Shown here piece after piece: positions 8,387-17,542 of a DNA stretch of 64,000 bases. Source of the DNA: Coxiella endosymbiont of Amblyomma americanum (GTDB lineage Bacteria > Pseudomonadota > Gammaproteobacteria > Coxiellales > Coxiellaceae); contig NZ_CP007541.1 of the NCBI RefSeq assembly GCF_000815025.1, positions 248,001 to 312,000 on the forward strand. The letters are read 5' to 3'. The notes under the pieces were generated by a model that was not told the origin of the DNA, ran no database searches, and saw only the letters and a list, made by a program, of their open reading frames with translations. Numbering within the stretch: the stretch's first letter is position 1; each line of letters begins with the position of its first letter. Both the position numbers and the translations under genes were made by a program.

Positions 8387-9655
8387 CTACCGTTCTTGAG
8401 CTATCTTATGAGAAGTGCTCTTTTTATTATTATAAATAAATGATGGTGGCGCTATTTGATCGACAACAGCTGCGTTAATTACTACTTTTTTTACGTCATC
8501 AACAGTTGGAAGTTCATACATTAAATCTAACAAAGAATGCTCCATAATGGAACGCAGTCCACGAGCTCCTATTTTTCTTTGGATTGCTCGCTCAGCAATT
8601 CTTCTTAAAGCATCCTTTTGAAAATCAATCTCCACACCTTCTAGCTCAAACAATCTGCGATATTGCTTGGCTAATGCGTTCTTTGGTTCTGTTAAAATAC
8701 GCACCAGAGTATCTTCATCTAATTCTTCTAAAGTAGCAATAACGGGCAATCGGCCGACAAACTCCGGAATCAAACCAAATTTGATTAAATCTTCTGGTTC
8801 TGTCTGTTTAATTAATGCCGAAATATCTGTGAAATCATTGTTTGCACGGATCTCTGCTGTAAAACCAATACCACTTTTACCTATACGATATTGAATAATT
8901 TTGTGCAAATCAGCGAATGCTCCTCCACAAATGAATAAGATATCAGACGTATCCACCTGAAGATATTCTTGCTGTGGATGTTTTCTTCCGCCCTGAGGAG
9001 GAACCGAGGCAACAGTACCTTCGATTAACTTTAATAGAGCCTGTTGCACTCCTTCACCAGAAACATCACGAGTCAACGATGGACTATCTGTCTTTCTGGC
9101 AATTTTATCAATTTCATCAATATAAATGATTCCAGTTTTCACTTTTTCAATATCATAATTACATTTCTGTAATAATTTTTGAATAATATTTTCGACATCT
9201 TCACCAACATACCCTGCTTCAGTTAATGTAGTAGCATCTGTGATAGCAAAAGGAACATTCAATATTTTGGCCAACGTCTGAGCTAAAAGAGTCTTGCCTG
9301 AACCTGTTGGCCCAATTAAGAGAATATTACTTTTACTGATCTCGACATCGCTATATTTATTAGTGCACAATCCCAATCGTTTGTAATGATTATATACAGC
9401 GACAGATAATACTTTTTTTGCAAATTCTTGACCAATTACGTATTCACCTAGCAATCGATCAATCGCTTCAGGAGTTGGAGGTTTTTTCCGTATGTCAAAA
9501 GATTGAGCGATCTCTTCCTCACGCATAATGTCATTACATAAGTCTACGCACTCATTACACACGAAAACACTCGGACCTGCAATCAATTTTCGAACTTGAT
9601 GCTGACTCTTTCCACAGAAGGAGCAATACAAAACCTGTGATTTCTCTTCATTCAT
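8387..9655 (-). CDS. clpX: ATP-dependent Clp protease ATP-binding subunit ClpX
   Basis: Hexameric unfoldase that feeds substrates to ClpP. 422 aa. The N-terminal C4 zinc finger is intact (Cys11, 14, 33, 36). Walker A GPTGSGKT lies at 115-122 and pore loop GYVG follows in [11 protein letters not shown]. The ClpP-docking IGF loop is seen in GKSGIGF, and the sensor-2 arginine region is KIGARGLRS. It follows clpP by 57 bases on the same strand and precedes lon by 22 bases, the classical gammaproteobacterial order. Confidence 0.97.
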   Translation of the reverse strand: MNEEKSQVLYCSFCGKSQHQVRKLIAGPSVFVCNECVDLCNDIMREEEIAQSFDIRKKPPTPEAIDRLLGEYVIGQEFAKKVLSVAVYNHYKRLGLCTNKYSDVEISKSNILLIGPTGSGKTLLAQTLAKILNVPFAITDATTLTEAGYVGEDVENIIQKLLQKCNYDIEKVKTGIIYIDEIDKIARKTDSPSLTRDVSGEGVQQALLKLIEGTVASVPPQGGRKHPQQEYLQVDTSDILFICGGAFADLHKIIQYRIGKSGIGFTAEIRANNDFTDISALIKQTEPEDLIKFGLIPEFVGRLPVIATLEELDEDTLVRILTEPKNALAKQYRRLFELEGVEIDFQKDALRRIAERAIQRKIGARGLRSIMEHSLLDLMYELPTVDDVKKVVINAAVVDQIAPPSFIYNNKKSTSHKIAQER

Positions 9656-9712
9656 TTACACATGCCTCGCTATCCTTTTCTGAGATGGGGATCAAAATTC
9701 ACTATTTCAATA

Positions 9713-10303
9713 CTAAAGCCGCTCTCCCATAATTATTGAATCAATCAAACCGTACTCTAAAGCCTCCCGTGGAGTTAAAAAATAATCGCGATTAGTGTCT
9801 TTTGTAATTTGTTCGAGAGTTTTTCCTGTGTGTTTTGCTAAAATTTCTGTCAACTGGTCACTCACCTTTTTTGTTTGTTTGGCATGAATTTGAATATCAG
9901 TGCCTTGTCCTTGATATTCCCCGAAGATCTGATGAATCATTATTGTAGCGTGCGGTAAACATTGTCTTTTACCATGAGATCCTGCTGCAAGGAGTAAAGC
10001 ACCAGCACTGGCGGCTTGACCAAAGCATAAAGTCCGCACATTGGGTTTTATAAACTGTATAGTGTCATAAATTGCCATTGCTGAACTTACCAATCCTCCT
10101 GGAGAATTTATATAAAGATTAATTTCTTTCAAAGGATTTTCTGATTCTAAAAAAAGCATTTGTGCAATAATTAGATTAGCCATGTGATCTTCAATCTTAC
10201 CGATTAGAAAAATAATGCGGTCTTTTAAAAGACGTGAATAGATGTCGTATGCACGCTCACCCCTTGTAGTTTGTTCTACGACCATTGGGATTAAAACATT
10301 CAT
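9713..10303 (-). CDS. clpP: ATP-dependent Clp protease proteolytic subunit ClpP
   Basis: Serine peptidase of the ClpXP/ClpAP tetradecamer. From the ATG at 10303 it is 196 aa, starting [12 protein letters not shown] like its relatives, and a GAGG ribosome-binding site sits 8 bases before it. An in-frame TTG at 10321 would overlap that site and is rejected. The catalytic triad is Ser99 (GQAASAG), His124 (IMIHQ) and Asp173 (TNRDYF). The trigger factor gene tig, which normally precedes clpP, is not recognisable in the 609 bases upstream. Confidence 0.96.
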   Translation of the reverse strand: MNVLIPMVVEQTTRGERAYDIYSRLLKDRIIFLIGKIEDHMANLIIAQMLFLESENPLKEINLYINSPGGLVSSAMAIYDTIQFIKPNVRTLCFGQAASAGALLLAAGSHGKRQCLPHATIMIHQIFGEYQGQGTDIQIHAKQTKKVSDQLTEILAKHTGKTLEQITKDTNRDYFLTPREALEYGLIDSIIMGERL

Positions 10304-10912
10304 TTTAAAATCCTCTGTCAATTGTTCATTTTTTGAAACACAGTTGGTACGCCATTTTCGTTTTTTGTCAATGGACTATAAACACTTAATATTACGTGGC
10401 TTAAAAGCCACATATTATCTATATGTAGATTTTTATATATTTCTCCAAAAATTTAACAACACTTAATGCCACACGCATTTAATGAAAATTTTTAATGACT
10501 TTAAAAACTTTTAGATTTTATAAGTCTGATTTTACTAGAAACCTTAGTAATTTTGACTAAGAATAACTGTAATGTAGTTATAATACTAATAGAATCTTTT
10601 TTAGTTATTCGTTATTATATTGATTAGTACGAATACAACGTGTTGCGCAACATTTGTTGAAGTTTATACTCCTAGATTTTTACGCTAAAAATTCAAGATC
10701 TAACAAGTAAGATAAGCATTACATTTATAGTTGTGAAAATCAGTTTTTATTCTTAATTAAGTTATTCTAATAAGAGTTCACTAGAAACCTAAACAATGGT
10801 TGGTCATTCTTAATGACAATGTTTTAGTTATTTCAACTATGAATACCCCATAAGATTTTAGGCTCATTATGTTTTATCTCGCATCCTGTTTTAAGATTTT
10901 CTTAAAACAGGA
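10304..10912. other. Gap between clpP and tRNA-Leu; expected site of tig
   Basis: 609 AT-rich bases. In many gammaproteobacteria the order is tRNA-Leu, tig, clpP, clpX, lon; here tig is absent and no coherent fragment of it was recognised. An 11-base ACTAGAAACCT occurs twice (about 10534 and 10780), and TGTTGCGCAACA at 10641-10652 is a perfect 12-base palindrome. Neither is assigned a function. The clpP promoter should be in the right part but no consensus stands out. Confidence 0.5.
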
Positions 10913-10919
10913 TGCGAGA
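10877..10919. repeat. 19-bp perfect inverted repeat overlapping the tRNA-Leu 3' end
   Basis: Arms 10877-10895 and 10901-10919 are exact reverse complements around the 5-base loop ATTTT. The right arm includes bases 10913-10919, the last seven bases of the tRNA-Leu gene (discriminator base plus six acceptor-stem bases). In the minus-strand transcript the hairpin would therefore compete with the acceptor stem. No T-run follows on the minus strand, so it is not a textbook terminator; it may mark the 3' processing point. Confidence 0.75.
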
Positions 10920-10997
10920 GGAGAGATTTGAACTCTCACAGGAATTACCCTACTGAAACCTAAATCCAGCGCGTCTACCGAATTCCGCCACTCTCGC
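10913..10997 (-). tRNA. tRNA-Leu (anticodon UAG)
   Basis: The minus strand from 10997 reads GCGAGAGTGGCGGAATTCGG, a class II tRNA start with the 7-bp acceptor stem GCGAGAG/CTCTCGC. The anticodon arm is CTGGA-TTTAGGT-TTCAG with TAG in the centre, followed by a short variable arm and a T-arm carrying GTTCAAATC. Length is 85 without CCA. The tail CCA is not encoded; the genomic continuation is TCC. It reads CUN leucine codons. Confidence 0.96.
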
Positions 10998-11529
10998 AGT
11001 AATTCAGAGATGAAAATATGCTGCCGAAATACTTCAAGCCACCAAAAAAGCAAATGACTCCTTTCTTTTATTGTACAGTCAAATTGTCAAAATCTTCATA
11101 TAACAAAGGCGCATTGACTGTTCTAAGAATTTTTCATTACAAGTCCACGCTATTATTTTTAGACTGTGTATTTTGAGTGGGATGCCATAAAACTCTAAAT
11201 TCTTTCTTATTAAAGCGTGATGGTTTCTATTATTTCTCTCCCACTACCTTTCCAAAGGTGAAATAATATTCATAATTTATTCTGAATAATAGAGAACTTA
11301 ATTATATAAATGATACACTATTTACACAAATATTTTAGTTAACATTGTGTATTATATCTTGTTGAATATACAAATTCCATGTTATATTGGTTGTGATTAG
11401 TTAAAATACATAAGATTTTCTTAAGTTGTGTGATTTTGCTATGCGCTTGTAGAGCAACGATTAAAAAAATTTACAATATTTATATTAATAGTTGGATTTT
11501 AATAGCCTCGTCAGAGGAATAACAAAAGC
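10998..11529. other. Gap between tRNA-Leu and tsaC
   Basis: 532 AT-rich bases between the tRNA start and the 3' end of tsaC, both on the minus strand. The tRNA promoter should lie just above 10998. I see no coherent reading frame, tRNA or strong terminator. A short hairpin (ACCTTT CC AAAGGT near 11250) is the only structured element, and it is too small to interpret. Confidence 0.4.
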
Positions 11530-12087
11530 TTATCCGATCCTCAAGACTTTTCCAGTAATAGCATCGCGGATTGTAGTAGGTCTTTTAGAAGACCCAAGAG
11601 GACCTTCTAGTATAGTATCAATGCTATTGTCAAACATTAATTGCAGCGTTTTTATATTTTGTATTGGTGGATGTCCCTTGAGATTAGCGCTAGTGGAAAT
11701 AATAGGCTTTCCAAAATGACGACAGAGTAATTGAGCTAAAGGATGATCGGTAATACGAACAGCAATAGTGGCATGATTTCCACGTATCCAGAAGGGTACT
11801 TCGGACTTTGCAGGAAAAAGCCAAGTGATAGGTCCAGGCCATGTATTAAATATTCTGTCTAGTCTTTTAGAATCTATAGGGCTTGTGAGCATTGAGATTT
11901 GCTTCCATTCCGAGGCAATGAGAATAAAACCTTTCTCAACTGAGCGATTCTTGAGAGCAAGCAGTTGAGAAACAGAATAAAAATTAAACGGATCACATCC
12001 AAAACTATAAACAGCTTCAGTGGGATAAGCAATCACTTTCCCTTTACATAAGGATTCAACAGTTTTTTTAATAGATTGTACAATCAT
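11530..12087 (-). CDS. tsaC: Threonylcarbamoyl-AMP synthase TsaC
   Basis: Makes threonylcarbamoyl-AMP from threonine, bicarbonate and ATP for the t6A37 modification of ANN-decoding tRNAs. At 185 aa it is the short YrdC-domain form without the Sua5 C-terminal extension. Family motifs: [18 protein letters not shown] at 16-33, LKNRS near 45-49, the PGPIT segment and ISTSANLKG. It is the last gene of topA-purE-tsaC, 8 bases after purE. Confidence 0.93.
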   Translation of the reverse strand: MIVQSIKKTVESLCKGKVIAYPTEAVYSFGCDPFNFYSVSQLLALKNRSVEKGFILIASEWKQISMLTSPIDSKRLDRIFNTWPGPITWLFPAKSEVPFWIRGNHATIAVRITDHPLAQLLCRHFGKPIISTSANLKGHPPIQNIKTLQLMFDNSIDTILEGPLGSSKRPTTIRDAITGKVLRIG

Positions 12088-12095
12088 TTAATTTT

Positions 12096-12608
12096 TTATT
12101 TGTATCGATGTATAGCAATTTGCAGTTTTTCATCTTCTCTTCTTAGAAGAGTTTGGGTTGCAGTCCTTTTTTTTCTTAATTTTTCTGCAATTACTGAGTC
12201 CCCAATTGCAATGATTTGTGCGGCCAAAAGAGCAGCATTTTTAGCACCAGGTCTTCCAATGGTAGTACAAGCTACAGGAATATCTCCAGGCATTTGTACA
12301 GTTGAAAGGAGAGCATCTAATCCACCTAAACTATTGGTATCTATAGGAATTCCAATAACCGGTTTTATAGTGTATGAAGCTACGGTACCTGCTAAATGAG
12401 CAGAAAGTCCAGCAACAGCAATGAAAACAGCACATCCTCTTTTCTCGGCTTTTTCAACGAAATCTCTCGTTGCTTCTGGGGATCGATGGGCAGAAAGAAT
12501 ATGTGCTTCAAAAGGAATATTCAATGACTTTAATTCAATAAAAGCTGTTTCTATAATTGGTATATTACTGGTGGAACCTATTAAAATAGCGACGAAATAT
12601 TTATTCAT
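12096..12608 (-). CDS. purE: N5-carboxyaminoimidazole ribonucleotide mutase PurE
   Basis: Purine synthesis step converting N5-CAIR to CAIR. The ATG at 12608 (170 aa) is preceded by GGAGAG with 7 bases of spacing; an upstream ATG at 12635 is less likely. Conserved SAHRSP and GLDALLSTVQMP, and the AKNAALLAAQI helix, are present. Two active-site segments deviate: the usual GSxSD reads GSTSN (Asp19 of the E. coli protein replaced by Asn), and AGAGGAAHLPG reads AVAGLSAHLAG. purK, the usual partner, is not in the window. The ribosome-binding site lies close to the topA stop, so coupling is likely. Confidence 0.88.
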   Translation of the reverse strand: MNKYFVAILIGSTSNIPIIETAFIELKSLNIPFEAHILSAHRSPEATRDFVEKAEKRGCAVFIAVAGLSAHLAGTVASYTIKPVIGIPIDTNSLGGLDALLSTVQMPGDIPVACTTIGRPGAKNAALLAAQIIAIGDSVIAEKLRKKRTATQTLLRREDEKLQIAIHRYK

Positions 12609-12624
12609 TTCAGATCTCTCCTTT

Positions 12625-14916
12625 TCATTTATCATTGAAGTATTTTGAAAAATTACAGTTCTTTTGAGGACAAAATTTTTCTGTTACTTGGATTGTTTTT
12701 CTTTTTATTAATAGGATAGGCCAATGACACATAGGACATTTCTGAGCGATAGGTATATTCCGGATAGTATAATCGCAATTAGGATACCTGACGCATGAAT
12801 AGAAGAAGATTTTTCGTTGATGTAATCTACGTTTCACAATAGTTCCTTTATTGCATTTAGGACAAATAATTTGCGTATCTTTTGGTTTTTTTAATGGTTC
12901 TATATAACAGCAATTTGGATAGTTATAACAGCCAATGAATTTTCCGTAGCGTCCCTTTTTGATAACAAGATCAGATTGACATCGTGGACAAGGGCGCCTT
13001 TTTTCTATGTCTTCCTTTAAGGAATTTATAGTTAGATTTATTATATTGGCGGTATAGTTACAATTTGGATAAGCAGTACATCCAATAAAACTCCCTCGTT
13101 TTCCTAATCGGACAGATAATTGATTGTTGCATTCAGGACATTTTTTATCGATTTTTTCTTGTACTACATCACTGCGTTTAACAATTTTTTTAGTGACTTT
13201 AACGAGATCTTGAAAAGGGAACCAAAAAGCCTCTAATACTGAAAGCCAAACTTTTTCCCCTCGAGAAATATTATCTAATTCATTTTCTAATTCTGCTGTG
13301 AACTTGTAATCTACATATTTAGCAAAGTAATTGGTTAGAAACCGATTAACAGTCCGACCTGTGTCTGTAACAACGAAGCGTTTTCTGTCATCTATCTCGA
13401 TATATTTACGATTTTTTAGTGTAGAAATAATATTTTCATAAGTAGAAGGGCGTCCAATATCATACTTTACTAAATCTTTAATTAAACTTGCCTCGGTATA
13501 CCGAGGCAAGGATTCGGTAAAACTTTGTTTACCTGTAATATCATTAAAAGCCATAATTTGCCCTTTCTGTAAATATGATAATACTTTATTTTTTCTATCA
13601 TCCGATCTTTTATCATCGATTGTTTGACAAACAATGGTAAAACCTGGATTAATTATGATAGCACTACTGTAACGAAAGAAACTATTAGAAGGTGCTTTTA
13701 GATTAATGGTAATTTTGCACAAAATAGCATCGATCATTTGACAAGAAACAGCGCGTTTCCAGATTAAGGTATACAATTGCAATTGATCTCTTGTTAAATA
13801 TTCCTTTAAATTTTCAGGAAATCGAAAAATAGAAGTAGGACGAATAGCTTCGTGTGCTTCTTGAGTATTTTTAGATTTGTTCTTATAGATGCGCGCTTCT
13901 TTTGATACGTTTTCTTTTCCATACCTTTTACGAATTAACTCTCGAATTTCTTCTATAGCCTCTAGAGATAATTCGACAGAGTCTGTTCGCATATAAGTAA
14001 TAAGTCCTGTTGTACCTTGCTTTCTAATCTCAATACCTTCATATAATTGTTGAGCAATTTGCATAGTCTTTGAAACAGAAAATCCTAATTTTTGTGCAGC
14101 TGCTCTTTGCATCGTTGAAGTAATAAAAGGTGAAAAAGGATGTCGTGTGTATTTCTGTTTAAGGATAGTAGCGATTGTAAGGTTTTTGTCAGTGGACTTT
14201 TTGATAGCATTGCAAATATCGTGTGCTTTTTTTTTTGTAGTTATAGAAAATTTCCCAATCTTGGTATTTTTAAATTCAGTTAATCTTGCGTTAAAATTGT
14301 GTTTTTGAAACTGACAATTTATGTAAACAGTCCAATATTGTTGGCTTTTAAAATTTTCAATTTCGACTTCTCTGTCTACAATCATGCGTAAAGCAGGGCT
14401 TTGTACGCGTCCTGCGGAGAGACCTGGACCAATTTTTAACCACAATAATGGAGATAAATTAAAACCAACTAAGTAATCCAATGCACGTCTAGCTTGTTGC
14501 GCATTTACTAAATCCATAGAAATACCACGTGGATTTTTAATAGCATTTTCTATGGCTTTTTTAGTAATTTGGTGAAACGTAACACGGAAAAAATATTTAT
14601 TTTTTAGAAGATTATCAACGTCTAATACTTGTTTTATATGCCAGGCAATTGCTTCACCTTCACGATCAGGATCTGTAGCTAAAAATAAGTTTTCACAATG
14701 TTGTAAGACTTTGACAATAGCGGTTATATGATGATGGTTTCGTTTTAGTATTTGATAATTCATTTTAAAGTTATTGCTCGGATCTACAGCACCTGCTGTG
14801 GCAATCAGATCTCGAATATGCCCATAGGAAGCCATTACTTTAAAATCTTTATTTAAGTATTTTGCTATAACTTTTGCTTTAGTGGGTGACTCGACTACCA
14901 TTAAGGATTTTATCAT
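12625..14916 (-). CDS. topA: DNA topoisomerase I TopA
   Basis: Type IA topoisomerase relaxing negative supercoils. 763 aa. The N-terminal TOPRIM domain shows MVVESPTKAK (Glu9) and the metal site ATDPDREGEAIAW; the nucleophile is the Tyr of TGLITYMRTDS near residue 310. The C-terminal quarter has four tetra-cysteine zinc ribbons, starting CPECN, CPRCQ, CPKCN and CPMCH. It is about 100 residues shorter than the E. coli enzyme, the missing part being C-terminal. First gene of a topA-purE-tsaC transcript, divergent from fmt. Confidence 0.96.
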   Translation of the reverse strand: MIKSLMVVESPTKAKVIAKYLNKDFKVMASYGHIRDLIATAGAVDPSNNFKMNYQILKRNHHHITAIVKVLQHCENLFLATDPDREGEAIAWHIKQVLDVDNLLKNKYFFRVTFHQITKKAIENAIKNPRGISMDLVNAQQARRALDYLVGFNLSPLLWLKIGPGLSAGRVQSPALRMIVDREVEIENFKSQQYWTVYINCQFQKHNFNARLTEFKNTKIGKFSITTKKKAHDICNAIKKSTDKNLTIATILKQKYTRHPFSPFITSTMQRAAAQKLGFSVSKTMQIAQQLYEGIEIRKQGTTGLITYMRTDSVELSLEAIEEIRELIRKRYGKENVSKEARIYKNKSKNTQEAHEAIRPTSIFRFPENLKEYLTRDQLQLYTLIWKRAVSCQMIDAILCKITINLKAPSNSFFRYSSAIIINPGFTIVCQTIDDKRSDDRKNKVLSYLQKGQIMAFNDITGKQSFTESLPRYTEASLIKDLVKYDIGRPSTYENIISTLKNRKYIEIDDRKRFVVTDTGRTVNRFLTNYFAKYVDYKFTAELENELDNISRGEKVWLSVLEAFWFPFQDLVKVTKKIVKRSDVVQEKIDKKCPECNNQLSVRLGKRGSFIGCTAYPNCNYTANIINLTINSLKEDIEKRRPCPRCQSDLVIKKGRYGKFIGCYNYPNCCYIEPLKKPKDTQIICPKCNKGTIVKRRLHQRKIFFYSCVRYPNCDYTIRNIPIAQKCPMCHWPILLIKRKTIQVTEKFCPQKNCNFSKYFNDK

Positions 14917-15569
14917 AATGTACTATCGCTTTACTGTAAAAATATAAGAACAACTATGATATTCTAAAGCATCCTTTGATAAAACAGTTTATTAGACAGG
15001 TAATAAAATTATTCAGAATTAATTTACAACTATTTTTTAGACGTTATTCCTTACTTAACATACTGTATTTATGCGGGTATGATTGATAAGACTTCATTAG
15101 TTTTTTAAAGTAAATATACTGTTCTGATTTCAAGTTTTTATTATTTTATTTAGCCTTAATTGGAAATAATCGCATATAAAAAAGAAAATATTTATAGCTA
15201 AAGCGTAAAGCAAGAAAGATATTGAAGAATTTGTAGGTTTTGCTATTGATATTATTCTATTAAAAAGATGGTTATATCTTTTGTTAATGGGAAATACGGA
15301 TCTAAATAAGTTTTCTTTTTACTGTAAATTGCACCTTCTCTTATAGAAGATTACTTGTTTTTAATTATAGTAATAGAGTCCCAGTGTATTTTAGGCGCGT
15401 ATTCATAAGTTATTAAGCTGAGGTTAAAATTATAGAAAATATTTTTCAGTAGCTAAATTACGCACGAGAGACTATGTTATTTGGTATTTTTAATTGGTAT
15501 TTTCAAAATGAAAGTATTAAAAAAAGAAAATTTAGAAGATAATCGTTATCTATAAAATATAGGATTTGT
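14917..15569. other. Gap between divergent topA and fmt
   Basis: 653 bases. Many gammaproteobacteria have def (peptide deformylase) directly before fmt, and dprA and a DUF494 gene next to topA; none is visible as an intact gene here. I found no deformylase motif (EGCLS or HExxH) in any frame by eye. A 22-codon frame MLFGIFNWYFQN at 15475-15543 is too short to call. AGGA before the fmt ATG is the only clear signal. Confidence 0.4.
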
Positions 15570-16520
15570 ATGTCTCTTAATATTGTTTTCGCTGGAACAT
15601 CATTGTTTGCAGTGCCGGTGCTTCGGGCGTTAATTAAATCTAAGAAACATCGGGTAGTTGTGGTTTGTACACAACCTGATCGACCAGCGGGGCGTGGAAA
15701 AAAAATGACAGAAAATCCTGTTAAATCTTTTTTAACAACCGAACATAAAGAAATTACTGTTTTTCAGCCAGTATCGTTTCGAAAGGAGGAAGAAAAAAAA
15801 ATACGGAATTTACAAGCCGACATCATGGTGGTTGTATCTTACGGGTTATTTTTACCTAAAAATATTTTAACTGCATATCGATTTGGATGTATTAATGTAC
15901 ACGCTTCTCTTTTACCTAGATGGCGAGGAGCATCTCCTGTTCAATATGCTATTTTATCTGGGGATCAAAAGACCGGTATAACTATCATTCAAATAAATGA
16001 GCAGTTAGATGCTGGAGATATCTTAATTCAAAAATCTTGTTATATTAAAGTAGAAGATACATCCGATACTCTTTATAAACGACTTTCATCGCTTGCTTCT
16101 AATCTGTTAATAAATATTTTAGATAATATCGAGTTAGGTACGGTTCAGGCAGTAAAACAAAACGAAAGCTATATCACGTATGCTCCTAAAATCCAAAAAA
16201 AAGATGCTAAGATTAATTGGAATGATTCTGCCATTAATTTAGCAAGAAAAGTTCGTGCATTCCATCCAACTCCTGTTGCATTTACTTACTTTAAAAATCA
16301 AACTCTCCGAATCTGGAAAGTAGAAGTGCTTGTAGAAAAAACTCAATTAAAACCAGGTAGTATGATTCGATTAGGAAACAACGGATTGGATATAGCTACA
16401 GGTTTTGGTGTCTTACGTCTTCAACGGTTACAATTACCAGGAAAACGTATACAGATAGCTCAAAATTTTATCAACGCTTATAGAAAGGTATTAAATCCAG
16501 GAGAAACTATTTTTGGCTAA
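15570..16520 (+). CDS. fmt: Methionyl-tRNA formyltransferase Fmt
   Basis: Formylates initiator Met-tRNA using 10-formyl-tetrahydrofolate. 316 aa, full length. The catalytic SLLPRWRGASPVQYAIL segment near 112-128 includes the family His/Asn neighbourhood, the folate-binding Asp is in QLDAGDIL, and the C-terminal OB-like domain begins after LARKVRAFHP. AGGA lies 5 bases before the ATG. It stands alone: def upstream and rsmB downstream, its usual operon partners, are not adjacent. Confidence 0.95.
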   Translation: MSLNIVFAGTSLFAVPVLRALIKSKKHRVVVVCTQPDRPAGRGKKMTENPVKSFLTTEHKEITVFQPVSFRKEEEKKIRNLQADIMVVVSYGLFLPKNILTAYRFGCINVHASLLPRWRGASPVQYAILSGDQKTGITIIQINEQLDAGDILIQKSCYIKVEDTSDTLYKRLSSLASNLLINILDNIELGTVQAVKQNESYITYAPKIQKKDAKINWNDSAINLARKVRAFHPTPVAFTYFKNQTLRIWKVEVLVEKTQLKPGSMIRLGNNGLDIATGFGVLRLQRLQLPGKRIQIAQNFINAYRKVLNPGETIFG

Positions 16521-17038
16521 CAGTGTGCAATAAATAAAACAATTTATTGTGAGACATGATAAAATTATTATATTATAAGAACTATATCAGGCATCGAATA
16601 ATCGGCAATTCGCGGGTGTTTTCTTTAGGATACAAGAAAAAATGTTACGAGAAAATATTGAGAGTGCAATGCATTAATAAAAATTGAGAATATTAAAATA
16701 GAGTTTTATCTGAATCTTTAAGATTCAGAATGGCTATTGGCAACTAATTTTAAGCTTGTTCTGCGGGTTATTGTTAGATGTTTTCTGTAGTTTTTGGTTG
16801 TTAGATGTGTGTATCGTTTCTTCGTAATGCGGGATTGTCTGTAAAATTACAGTATTGAGCATTAGAGAGTTATAGATACAGATGATTTTAAGAAAGACTT
16901 CTGATTATATTTAGAAATTTAGTATAAACTAATTAAAGATTTGTAGTGATTTTATGAAGCATTTTGTATTAAAAAATAGGAGCGGTTACTTAGTGCTTTC
17001 ATTCAGATCTTCTACAGATAATATGGGGGAGATGACTT
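16521..17038. other. Gap between fmt and folA
   Basis: 518 AT-rich bases. One near-perfect palindrome at 16709-16729 (arms TCTGAATCTT and AAGATTCAGA around one base) has no T-run beside it. No coding fragment is recognised. The strong GGGGGAG ribosome-binding site for folA is at 17025-17031. Confidence 0.4.
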
Positions 17039-17542
17039 ATTATTACACTCGTTGCTGCTATGGATAAAAATCGTGTTATTGGCTATAAAAACCGTTTACC
17101 ATGGCACTTGCCTGCCGATTTAGTTCGTTTTAAATCAGTTACTCTACAGCGTCCAGTTGTTATGGGACGTAAAACTTTTGAGAGTATTGGTAAACCGATG
17201 TCTTTACGTCGTAATATCGTAATCACCCAACAAAAAAATATGTTTATTAAAAATTGTGAAATTTTTCATTCTTTTAATGAAGCCATAGACGCTCTAAAAA
17301 GTGAGTCTGAGATCATGGTTATTGGGGGTGGACAACTTTTTAAAGAAGCTTTACCAAAAGCAAATAAAATGATATTAACCATCATTGAGTATTCTTTTCG
17401 CGGAGATGTCTATTTTCCTTTTTGGAAGGATAAAGAGTGGTATATCCTTTCTAAAGAAGACTATAAAAAAAATGAAAATAATTTTTATTCTTTTAGTTTT
17501 TTAGAACTGAAGAGGTATGCGCGCAATCAAAATACTATATAG
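17039..17542 (+). CDS. folA: Dihydrofolate reductase FolA with probable AUU start
   Basis: Reduces dihydrofolate to tetrahydrofolate. The first in-frame ATG (17060) would cut off the first beta-strand. In frame upstream, ATT-ATT-ACA-CTC-GTT-GCT-GCT encodes the expected ITLVAAMDKNRVIG, and GGGGGAG ends 7 bases before the ATT at 17039, so an AUU start gives a 167-aa protein of normal length. An ATG at 17032 is one base out of frame and followed by a stop, suggesting a single-base insertion after the original start. WHLPADLVRFK, VVMGRKTFESIG and IGGGQLF are intact. The 3' end overlaps the convergent apaH by 8 bases. Confidence 0.85.
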   Translation: MITLVAAMDKNRVIGYKNRLPWHLPADLVRFKSVTLQRPVVMGRKTFESIGKPMSLRRNIVITQQKNMFIKNCEIFHSFNEAIDALKSESEIMVIGGGQLFKEALPKANKMILTIIEYSFRGDVYFPFWKDKEWYILSKEDYKKNENNFYSFSFLELKRYARNQNTI

